From NCBI GenBank assembly GCA_003260075.1, contig QLIY01000254.1:62001-126000 (forward strand): 64,000 nucleotides of DNA. Reading direction: 5' to 3'. The stretch comes from Phallusia mammillata. Its lineage: Eukaryota > Chordata > Ascidiacea > Phlebobranchia > Ascidiidae. The position numbers and the translations under genes were made by a program. Every line of letters starts with the position of its first letter. Within the stretch, counting starts at the first letter, position 1. Below, piece by piece: positions 47,701 through 59,433 of the stretch. The notes beneath the pieces are model-generated. The model did no database searches. It had not been told where the DNA came from and saw nothing but the letters and a program-made list of their open reading frames with translations.

Positions 47701-50437
47701 GACACAATGGCACCCATAAACTTATGTTAGTTGATATCTGGGTAAAAGAAGAATAGAATAGGTTCAGAGCAACATGACGCAGATCCTAATTGCTCATGAA
47801 TTTTTCGGATTTTTATGAACAAAATTTGCTAGAAACATTTACATAACACATGATTATGAAACAGCTGTATTGGTGCACTTTTCAACTTCGTGTAACATCC
47901 CTTTGCACGTAACCAATATACCACAATACGTTTTAGCGGTTTGTTTGACGTTTTAAGTTGCGCACTGCTGCAGGAAATTTCACGTGAATCGTTTTCCCAA
48001 CGTAAAAAGTTGTTTTTTAATGTGTGGTTTCAGGTAAATCAACAACAACAGTAGGAAAACTCTAGATTTGAAAAAAAGTATTCAAGAATAATTGGTGAAT
48101 TTTCCCCTTGAGTTTTTTGGGGGGGGGGGACGTAAAAAGTTGTTTTTTAATGTGTGGATTTAGGTAGTCAACAACAACAGTAGGAAAACTGTAGATTTAA
48201 AAAAAGTATTCAAGAATAATTGGTGAATTTTCCCCTTGAGTTTTTTTCTCCTTAGTCAAATGCCATGATGTATATATCCTGAAATCACGTGCTAAACTTG
48301 ATGAACCATACGAAAAACGTTTTGTTTTGAATTTAAAACGCGGGTTTGCTCATTTTCTCCTAGAACAATTTTTTTTATATATGTTATTTTTTGGAATTTT
48401 TTGGACATTTTTGTGCGAGAAAATGTGTTAAGTCGGTTCATTGCCATATTTGTTCAGTAGAACGCAAAACTAACATTTCCAAGAAACAAACGTGTCAAAA
48501 ATCAACCTCGAAACAACAGAAGTTTAACCATTATTAATAAAGCGTAAAAACCCGACATAACTTTTCTTTCACACCTGTTCTGAAGAGAGTAGGAGAATGT
48601 CCCACTGAATGAGTGATATACAATCGGCAGGGTCAGAACATCCAAAGTTGTCTAGCTAAAATCAACAAAGCACGTAAACACGTCATGCATCACTTGGTAA
48701 GATAAACAATAGGTTCACCAAAACTAATGTTCCTGTTTTACCCTTGTTTTCAAGAGTTTAGTTGTGAAACGGTTGCCCATATTTGGTTTGGAAAAGGTTA
48801 AGTCTTTCTTCCGACGCAGCACAGGAGAATTTTTTATTTTTTTCCAATGCGGTGAAGTTCAGGCGTGTTTTTCAGTGACCCGCGCAAGCTCTTATCATGT
48901 CATAAACGCTCCAATTATTTTCGCTTATACCATATTGAGGTTTATTCACATTTGAACTTCGTAACATGTTTGTTATTTTCACCCCAATTTGTGCAAAGAC
49001 GCAGTCAAGAATTTGACACATTCCCAAAGTATTTAAATCTTTGAAAACAAGACCACGCAGTACCTGGCAAGTATCACGATCAAAAATAGTTTCTAACATT
49101 ACGTGTTTTACATAATATTTTAGTGTGTAGGTGACCTTAAATGGAAAGTGAACAAAATTTGCTGGCAACCAAAATTAGTTTTATTGTGTCACCCCGCTCG
49201 ATTTTAAGGCTTCCATTTTAGGGTGACTATCGAAAACAGTGAATCGGTCTCACTTATTTGTTAAATATACGCAAATCAATTACTAAATGCAAATTTTAAT
49301 GGGTTTATCAAACTAATTGGAAGAAAATAGCCTTTCAAATGTGTACTGCCCTCAAATCCAGCTATTACTATTACATACATCATGTAGCCCTCACCGAAGT
49401 ACGTATGGGTTCAATAAGTTTACTGGTATTTAATGATGAAAATAACGGCCCAAATAAATATAAAAGCGACATGCTTTATTGCTCAAACGTTTCGGCAAAT
49501 GCATCATTAGTGATACTTGAATATACTCGTAAAGTTGTTCCATGTTTACTGGTATTGTTTTTCGTTTTACGACACAACGGCAGCTCAATAGCGTACACAA
49601 TATTGAAAATTTGAAAATTGTGTGTGCTACGAGAATTTATAAGTTTCCTGCTATTTTCCCTATAAAAATAGGGGAACAATCCCTGATGGAAAGGATCTGT
49701 CGTTCAGAAAGTGATTTGGAAAGTTTCTCTCCATAATAGGGAAAGTTTCCAGACCCAAGGTATTCCACACATGTGGAAAACAACAGCTCACCGCACGCGT
49801 GCGAGGGTTACACCTTTTAGCCTGTAACTCCCCTAAAATCAATTTTAATCGAATCCAAAAGGCAACACCTGCAGCCAACGCCCTCATACACACCCATTCA
49901 TGACGTCATACCACCCTCTTAATAACATAACAACAACGTATGTGATTTTTTTACGAAATTTTCTGCATGAGTAAGATTTGATTGCTTTACAAAATTTTGA
50001 CATTCCTCAATCGTAGCGTAAGACACGCGTATAAGCTCGAGATATAAAGCGTAGGAGGTAGAAAAAGGAATTTCGCGTTATCACAAACGACTCTATTGTA
50101 TGCGCCACTGGTTAAGTGGTGCCGTCTGATATATGTCTCCAAGCCGTTACCTTTTAGGGTAGGGGTTTCGTTGGTGTGTCAAAACTGTCTGTTCACGCGG
50201 TCGAAAGGTTCACACAAGAATGATGATCGATTGATAACATACACTGCGATTTCTGTATTTTTCCCAGAGCGACATATTTTCTCAGTGAAGTCAGATTGTA
50301 ATATAACGTCTGACGGGTTCTTGACGGCTGTTTCAATATTGGGCAAATTCATATTAATATTGTTCGTCTATTTATTGTAGGTTATTTTTCTTTTCAACCA
50401 ATGACCGCAATTGTTAACGGAGAGGGTTGGGTCTATT
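44789..50437. other. Gene-free region downstream of CTF18
   Basis: No coding exon recognised. Allele-like blocks: 46937-47040 recurs at 47409-47505; 47208-47398 recurs at 47517-47751; 47999-48118 recurs at 48130-48247. The first two are interleaved, so copies are misordered around tracts 47399-47408 and 47506-47516. A CRE octamer lies at 49901-49908. Confidence 0.6.
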
Positions 50438-51007
50438 TCAGTTCGAAGAGGTAAATTCCATTTCGATAGCATAAGAACTTTTCAAATATTCCACCTGTAG
50501 TTCATCATTTAAAGTAGGGAGTTTCTGAAACGATTCGATCCCACAAGAAAGTTCTACATGAACAAGCCAAATGTTGACTGACAAGTATTGTAATGTAATT
50601 GGCGATTGTCCTTTTCGTTGTGAAAAGGACAATCGTTGTGAATTTTCGTTGTTTTTCCATTTTTTAACAATTACAGGAACAATCCATTTTCGAATGGGAC
50701 ATTTTCGTTTTACCGCATTAAGAGGTTTCGTCCCAATATGACCAACATCTGTACTGGCGGTTACACTTAACCACAGAATCCAGTTACGGTTTTCCCTTTG
50801 TTCCATCGCACATGTCAGTCTGCGGTGTTCGGGGCCAGACGCGATCTGATTAAATGTCTTGCAAAGTTGAAATTTCGGAAATTCCCCGACAGATGGCGTC
50901 GGAACATTGCCACATCTGTCACGTGACTTCAAACCCTTACTCGGGTCCAAAGTCCACGAGTCGTAAATCTTCTTAAATTTCCACGTGTTTGCGATGGGTT
51001 TTAACAT
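50438..51007 (-). other. 189-codon open frame of unknown status
   Basis: This is the longest open frame right of CTF18. It has no recognisable domain, signal peptide or membrane segment, an unremarkable composition, and no clear splice partners. It may be chance, or remnant transposon coding sequence. I do not call it a gene. Confidence 0.2.
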
Positions 51008-53860
51008 TGCGCAGTTATTTCCCGGTTTGCTGAATAATCAAGAAAGTAGAACGTTGTTTTTGTTTGTAACTTTCTACCACTTCTGCTCTTATTTCTTGTC
51101 TCATTTTAATCGCGAAAACGTTCTGGATCAGTTTAAATTCGATTACGATAATAATGAGAGTTATGAGTTGTCTTTGGTGCATTTGGTAACCCACAAGTGT
51201 GTTAGTTGTTAACCGGGTTGGCTAGGCTGATAATCGCAAAACTTAATTAACATTTATACATATACATGTATTCGTATTCTAACGTTGGTGATTCAATACA
51301 AATTCCTGCTATACAACCTTAAACCAATTCCCACCGTATTTAAACATATTTCCTTCTGTTGTCGCAAAACATGCTCTGGATCAGCTCAAACTTGTACATG
51401 AAAACTTGAAGGTTGGAAATTAAAAATTCTTTTCACTGAACGTGGACGCAAGTTGCGGGGGGATGTTCGATCTTGAAGTCGTGGGAAGGCATTGAAACAG
51501 CGTCAGCAAGAGGTCAAGTATCTGGGAGCCTGATGACTCAATGTATATATTGCTTCGTGGAGTGTGTTCCCACTTTATACGTGATGTATTTACATAACAA
51601 GTGATGAGTGATGGTGACAAGAAAAAGTTTGATCTTTTGGCAAGTTCCATCAATCACTTGTCACGCTTTTTTGCCGTTTAAACTCGCTTTGAAATTGTTT
51701 TATTGAGATAGACTGTCAACGTTAACCAGGTTAGCTCAATTTCCGTGACGGTTCAACAAAAATACAATTTTTTAGCAATACAGTGAATAGCGTAACTTGT
51801 TAGTTTTCTTAGTTTTAACTCCCGACTTTTATGATTTAAAATTCCCTTTCACCCATTCCCTTTTATCATCGAAAACATGAGAATAAATAACCTATAACAG
51901 CAAACACGGAGAAAATAATTTAAACAGACACAACACCTCGAATATCTAAATAAATAAATTAGCCCGCAGTGGGATTTGAACTCGTAACCTATTTTTTCAA
52001 AAGTTGTGTTTTTTTTTTCAACCTTCTGGCCAAGTCTAAAACCCGATCCTTTTTTGGAGTGATATAGCACTCCATGTGGAATGCGTTCAACATAACAAAT
52101 ATAATTGATGGAAGTTCCCGGGAATCTTGTCTCAGCTGGGGTCCATCCTCTTACAACTCATAAATAAATAATTTGATGGTTATCTCCAGCCGTTGTCGAA
52201 AGAATGCCACGTCGGAACTCTTGTCCGGTATGCCCTTATGTCAACGACAAGCAGATAAATTCGTTTTAGTTTGTTTGCTGATATTTAAGGCTTTTTTTGT
52301 TTTGTTTGACGTTTTTTGCCAATAATTGTTTTCTTTCTTTTGCAAAACAAAAACTCCACGGGGGGGGGGGAAATTCGTTTTAGTTTGTTTGCTGATATTT
52401 AAGGCTTTTTTGTTTTGTTTGACGTTTTTTTGCCAATAATTGTTTTCTTTCTTTTGCAAAACAAAAACTCCACATAAAAATGTCTTAAGAGTTGATTTTT
52501 TTTTCTTCACACAAATAAGGCTTTGAAAACCAAGCAGCAAGCCGACTTCAACTCGACTCCTTGTTTGACTCTGCGGTATATTTGTTTTCTACCAAGTGTG
52601 GTTCCGCATTCTTTGGCTTGTTTGCTACTTTAACTAAGTTGATTGTAGTAGGTCGGATTGTGGGTGTTAAATACGAGGCTGTTCGAAAAAGATTTGTTTT
52701 TGTTTTTCACACAAAGATGAACATATATAGGAGCATTTGGTATCGGGATTTGTAGCTTAGAAGGTGTTGACTCGTTATGTAGTTGATCCTGACAATATCG
52801 CAAATCTCTGCAACTGCGCTTGAAACCCGATCAGTGGGGGGGGGGGCGAGCATTTGGTATCGGGATTTGTAACTTAGAAGGTGTTGACTCGTTATGTAGT
52901 TGATTCTGACAATATCGCAAATCTCTGCAACTGCGCTTGAAACCCGATCAGTGCGCCTACGATTTCTATGAAAGCATGACTCATTGTGAAGATACAGCGG
53001 AAGACAGAACAGCACTACTGAGATATCAGCGGCTAGACGTCGGCTATACAACTATTCTTCATTCCTGGTGTTTATCGTAAAAATATCAAAACCGCGATCG
53101 TAGCTCCTGACAAAAGTAATTTTTCCTGTTCAGATGTTAAAGAGTTTCACCAATTTTGAATGACATTGGTTCTTGAGCACAGCCCTGCATACAAAGCGAC
53201 CGCTTGTATACAAACATTTACTGGATGCTTTTGTTTATCTGATACAAACTTTAGTTGTTGTTGCAAGTACATCAAACGCCGTGGCATGTTCAAAACGATA
53301 GAATGCCTTTACCCTTTAACGTCTATCTTCGGGTCTACAGCGTGGTTGGATGCAATGTTGCACTGTATTTGCAAGAGGTTCTTTTTGAAATATTCTAAAT
53401 TGTACAATATAAATAATACAGTAAATAAAGTATGGTTTAATGAAAGAAAGCGGGGGGGGGGCCATGTTCAAAACGATAGAGTGCCATTACCATTTAACGT
53501 CTATCTTCGGGTATACTGTGTGCTTGGATGCAATGCTGCACTGTATTTGCAAGAGGTTCTTTTTGAAATATTCTAAATTGCACAATATAAATAATACAGT
53601 AAATAAAGTATGGTTTAATGAAAGAAAGCTCCGAGAATTGCAAAAGACTCAAAAAGATTCCAAACTTTTTTCCGTTTGATTTTAAGTTGAATAAACACTA
53701 CACCTGCTTGTCAGCCCCGGTTGAAAACTGTTTGAAACAGATTCGAGTTCAGGTTTTCACACATGTAATAGATCGCTGCCCGAATACGGAAATCGCGTAT
53801 TCTCGTTCCCCGCTACGTCACCGATGGACACTTGCGCGCGAACTCGACAATGCGAAGTTA

Positions 53861-54110
53861 TGACGTCACAATCGCCATCGACATTCTTGAGCCTGGGAAT
53901 AGATTCTGTTTTGCGGCGGAATCGCGCGCGTTCCACAACAGACCGCGAGAATTTTTATTCGAAAATACCTACATGGAGTGTGACGTCATAAAGGCACTTG
54001 TGTGTATTTCTAGTGAAACTTGACACCGAAATAGCGGAGATATTTTATACTCCCCCTATTTGCGAGTATGTCTCGGTGAAGAATTGGAGGGCACCCCCCC
54101 TTTGACGTCA
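53861..54110. promoter_or_regulatory. Cluster of three palindromic CRE octamers
   Basis: TGACGTCA occurs at 53861-53868, 53981-53988 and 54103-54110, three perfect bZIP (CREB/ATF-type) sites in 250 bp, in a locally GC-rich stretch. This could be a promoter or enhancer, but no transcript is visible beside it. Confidence 0.4.
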
Positions 54111-54976
54111 CAGTGGGGGGGGAGGGGCGGTAGCGCGGGGGGGGGGTATTGGTTCTTAAGCACAGCCCTGCATACAAAGCGACCACTTGTACACAAACAT
54201 TCACAGGATGGTTTTGTTTATCTGATACAAACTTTAGTTGTTGTTGCAAGTACATCAAAGGGGGGGGGGGGGGGCAATCTATCAAAAGTTATAAAGGCGG
54301 ATTCGATTTACTTAAAATGGTCTGTGGGATTGTGGAAAGTTTATGGTTAATCGCATTCAAGTGGACATTCACGTTTGTGGCAAGGTTGGCTTGACTTTCT
54401 CCTTCACCAGATAATCAAGACGAATCGCTACTCTCCTGTTTTCTTAAATGCAAGCTTTAATGCCTTTCCAAATACTCCGGCTGTAATGGCGCCACGGAAT
54501 TGATTCTACACGTTGCATCATTTGTCTTCGTACCAAGCATCCTCACTCACAAGTTATTGGGGGGGGGGCACTCTCCTGTCTTCTTAAATGCAAGCTTTAA
54601 TGCCTTTCCAAATACTTCGGCTGTAATGGCGCCAGGGAATTGATTCTACACGTTGCATCATTTGTCTTCGTACCAACCATCCTCACTCACAAGTTATTCC
54701 ATCTAAAACTTCAGTATTACTTAAAAGTATTTTCTTTAAAACTTCAGTGCAGTTCAGTGAAGAATTTTGTCAAAGCCATATTAAGAACCACTATTCATTA
54801 AAGACAACAACATCGTCTGTAATATTAAGCGATGGAACGAAAATCAGTTTTGCAAAGTCCAATTGTGATTGTATGCAAGGAATGCCCATAGCGTATTATT
54901 TACTTATATTCTTGTGCTTAGTGGTGTAATGCTACAAACCCGTAAAAAACAAGTATGTATGCTTATAGGTATAGCC

Positions 54977-55065
54977 CAGGGGTGGGCAACCTTTGTTACT
55001 GTATGGCCAATTATAATTGTCAAAATTAGATCGAGGGCCGCACATGTGCATCACACAAAGTGATT

Positions 55066-55157
<92 letters not shown>

Positions 55158-55277
55158 ATCGCATTAATCAGCTCAAAAATATGTAATAATTGGACTTGTT
55201 TGCCAGTACTTTTGAAATCCACGCGTCTCTGCGGGCCGCACAAGCTTTAGTAAAGGGCCGCAGGTTGCCCACTCCTG
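54977..55277. mobile_element. hAT-type MITE with exact 8-bp target duplication
   Basis: Ends CAGGGGTGGGCAACCT and AGGTTGCCCACTCCTG are inverted repeats; both flanks read gtatagcc (54969-54976, 55278-55285). An 89-nt G tract (55068-55156) stands for missing interior. Same family as 6031-6348. Confidence 0.88.
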
Positions 55278-57198
55278 GTATAGCCCTTGACGATATTAAT
55301 CTTATTGTTTTGCGTCTTTTGCTAAAGGTTTTTTGCTGTTTTTCTTTAAGTACGAAGGTAGCCCTATATGAAACTTATTGTCTGTGCTACATTAGTGTCA
55401 TAAATGGTAATGCCAGTGTCAAAAAAGTTACTTTTAATTAGTGCAACACTATTTTACGTTTGAATGTCATGTGCTCCACGTGTGTTCTTTACCGGGCCTT
55501 CAGGCTGTTAAACTTTAGGATTAAAGAGAAATAGTAACCACTGTTTGCAAACAATGGCATAACTCGTGACCAGGGTTGCTAGAATTAGACTTTTCTCGCT
55601 GATGGAAATTTCCGAAGTGTTGCCATTACCGATTCTTCCTGGTGCAATTCTTTCAACTGATGCAAACCACATGCTTTTCTTCAAAGGCGTGAGAAACATG
55701 ACTCAGCATTTCCGGTTTCGCTTGGTCATGCGGATATGAAACTGTTAATTTCTTAGTAACCTACAACAGTAGAATTACTTCCTTTGTTTCAGAAGGACCA
55801 ACTTAAGGAATTTTTTTGCAAAATGTTAAAAATTCATTTAAATAGATTTCATTGAGTCCATGCGAATACGTTTCTTGACGTTTTTTTTTTGTCTTTATAT
55901 CATTCAACCACCTCGTGTTCTTGCAAGACTGTTTAATTTTAGGCAATTGCAACAAAAAATAATCGGTATTTTGCGTTGAGGTAAAGGAAAGGGTTATTTT
56001 GATCTTGACATTATTGATGTGTCACCACAGAACATAAAGTATTTATATTTAAGTATTTTTTACATTGATAAAATACAATTTCAGCACATTTGAAGCACTT
56101 TCAAAAAAGACCTTTGGTTTCCTACAGTGTTGCACCATACTAGCGTAACACTTATTCTTAAAAACAAGTCTGAAAATCTCCATATACATAATTGTTGTTT
56201 TCCATTATTCCACTGAATCGAGTAGCCAAGTTTTCAGCAGGGGGAGAAAGTTAAAACAAAGTGCTTCAAATTCGAGTCATCAGCAAAAATCGTCATCTTT
56301 AGATAAAACTCCCTCCTGTACGTCATGTTTCTTACTTGTGTTCCTCTTATGACGTATTCTGACGTCACGAGTGGGGGTAGGAGCCATGGAGGGCTCACTA
56401 ATTAAACTTCCTGACATGGTAATGATGTTGTTTACCAGACATGTGGAAGTTAAAAAGTGGCGCGATTTTATGTTTTGCGGATCGAAATTCGAAAGTTTTC
56501 GACACGAAACGACGATGAGTCAAACGGTAACGACCTGGCACGGTGTCAATACGTGTGAAGATAACTACCCATGATACGACTTTCTTCAATCTTGTGCACG
56601 TAACAGAAACGTAACAACTGACTTAATTGTTTCCGTTTTGTTAAATATTTGGTGTTAGATGGAGATTTTCTCTCTTGACCAAACGTCTAATGGGGAATTT
56701 TGGACATTTTCGTTATTTGTTTTAAGCGTGAGCTTTCAAAATTGCAGAAATCGCATTTTTAAAAACATTGTCCGCTTGCAGGGTTCTAAATTCACAGATT
56801 AGCTAAACATACTTAAGTCGTTTTTTTATTGGGTAGACAACCTCCCTCAGAATTAGCCCAGGAAAGAAAACCCGAACTACGTCAGGTCTGAAAATTAAAC
56901 AATAATTACCACATCAAAGGAAGCAATCTTAGAGGAAATAATTTCCCCGCCATAGCGAAAACTGCATGGTGTTTCCCCCTAATGTTTTTTCAAAATATTT
57001 TCAAACTATGATTTAGTTTCGAAGCAAATCCTCCTCGGGAAACTCCCTTTTCCACATATTTATTAATGACGTCAATTAGTGCTTCCTCGGTATTTTTCAA
57101 TTCACGACACAAACACTTCCATAATCATGTACAACATCCCGAAAATTCAACCTACTAAAAGTACCGGCAGGGTGAACACGACTTGGTCCTTGTTACGT

Positions 57199-57680
57199 CA
57201 CAGTATCCGTGTGACCTCACAATGGGGGTAACGCGACTCTGAGATCGGATACACGCCAATCACCTAAATACGTAAAGGTATGACTCGAATTGATTGTTTG
57301 TAGTCTTTCGCACGATAGAATCTAATTACTGTTGTTTTTATGGCGACTCTTTGTAAAATAGAACTCCTATAGCTTGTCAGTTCGATGTGAGATTTTCCAC
57401 GATATGGAAATGCCCTGAAAAAGTTTGTCACGCGTTTTNCACAGTATCCGTGTGATGTCACAATGGGGGTAACGCGACTCCGAGATCGGATACACGCGAA
57501 TCACCTAAACACGTAAAGGTATGACTCGAATTGAATGTTTGTAGTCTTTGGCACGATAGAATCTAATTACTGTTGTTTTTATGGCGACTCTCTGTAAAAT
57601 AGAACTCCTATAGCTTGTCAGTTCGATGTGAGATTTTCCACGATATGGAAATGCCCTGAAAAAGTTTGTCACGCGTTTTG
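57199..57680. repeat. Allele-like duplication joined by a single N
   Basis: 57199-57438 and 57440-57680 are near-identical and meet at one N (57439), with no homopolymer. It is the same arrangement as the duplications around G/C tracts, with an undisguised gap symbol. Confidence 0.85.
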
Positions 57681-57760
57681 TATTGTTTGAAAGTATCACT
57701 TTCAGCGTCTGATGACCTGCTCGGATTTCTGCGTATTGGAACTTGTCGCTAGGCCACGAT

Positions 57761-57811
<51 letters not shown>

Positions 57812-58759
57812 GCTTCTTTAGAAATTGTTTTTTACAAATGTTAGTTTTGCTCTCATTTCCATACAGCAAAGCTCACCAAAAAATGTAGAATACTGTTCAT
57901 TCATTGCGAAGAAAAAAGTATGCGTCACAACACAAAAGACATAAGCTCAGGGGGGGGGGCTGTTTCTTTAGAAACTGTTTTTACAAATGTTAGTTTTGCT
58001 CTCATTTCCATGCAGGGAAGCTCACCCAAAAAATGTAGAATACTGTGCATTGCGAAGAAAAAAGTATGCGTCACAACACAAAAGACATAAGCTCACTTAA
58101 CACTATGTTTTTAAAACTTAAAGATGTTAAAGTTTAGATGGATGTTTTGCAATTGTTTATTGGTGGGTTTCACTAGCAGCGGGCCTACACTAGTGGTCCC
58201 TGAAAAAAGCAGCTTCAGTTTGGCCCCACATAGGTCCCCAACTGAAAAACGGTGTTCTCATTATTTATCTGCAGCTGCCAATGTCTGGAGTACAAACAAA
58301 ATGATGAAAGATGTTAAAGAACGGTTCCAATCGCGTTAGATTATTAGCCCATTGTATTTAAGCCGGAAAATCCTAAAAGATAAAAATGGTGTAGAAAGGA
58401 AAGCGTTAAAACCCGGTCATTTGGTCACGGGTTTCGGTTGCTGTTCTACAAATACTTGCAATATTTCTAAGTTAGCGCGGAAGTTATTAAGTCACCAGGA
58501 AGTATTTGTTATTGTTTACCGAGCAACAATTTGTATTCATGTCTCTGTTTCTATTTTTACGTAAGGAAGTACTACGTCACAATACTATCTATACGTGTCG
58601 TCATAGGAGTTTTATTTTTGTTTCTCTGAAAACGTGCAGCATCCGAAATTGGACATCCTGTGAAACTGGCCGCCGCTGGGTGATTGTTGTTGCTAAAGTC
58701 AGAAAAACCGTAACGAAACAAAGATCTTACGTTATGCATAAAAATTGAGACCTTTAGGG

Positions 58760-59250
58760 CAGGGGTCTCAAACTCAAACTGCTTTGAGGGCCCAAAAACA
58801 AACTTTTAAGTAAGTCGAGGGCCGCACTATCGAAACATTTGTTACAGTGTAACATGACAACAGACATATTGCGCCATTAAAAAGGGAAATGTTTATTAAT
58901 CTCGTTGTCTTTATTAAACAAACAATATTGTAATAAATATCAAACAAATATACAGTGTAGCAAAGTGAAAGAGCCAACTCTGTTGTGTGGAAACAATGGC
59001 TTACAGTGACGCAACAATAAAAAAATGACGCAACAATTGCAATTGCTGATTCTCAAGATGGACAATTTCGATCATGCCAATTAAACGTTGCAAATACTGC
59101 TATCAGAGAATGATTATATCATGTAAACTCACTAGTTTGACAGGGTATTCCGCCCGACTAAAACACATTTAAAAGTTCCTTCGTACTGGACCGCACAAAA
59201 ACCCTTGGAGAGCCGCATGTGGCCCGCGGCCCGCGTGTTTGAGACCCCTG
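58760..59250. mobile_element. hAT-type MITE with exact 8-bp target duplication
   Basis: Ends CAGGGGTCTCAAACTC and GTGTTTGAGACCCCTG are inverted repeats; both flanks read ctttaggg (58752-58759, 59251-59258). It is 491 bp without a gap tract and has no long coding frame. Confidence 0.88.
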
Positions 59251-59345
59251 CTTTAGGGTACATGCATGGGTCATAAATGTGTGCTGTGTTTGCGGAACTT
59301 GCCAATAAAAAAAAGCTTTAGTGATATTTTGGATCAAAAAGTGAA

Positions 59346-59433
<88 letters not shown>

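Noticed and set aside
50438..51007. 189-codon frame as a protein-coding gene
   Set aside because: There is no recognisable domain, signal or splice context, and similar lengths arise by chance in sequence of this size. It is listed only as an open frame of unknown status.
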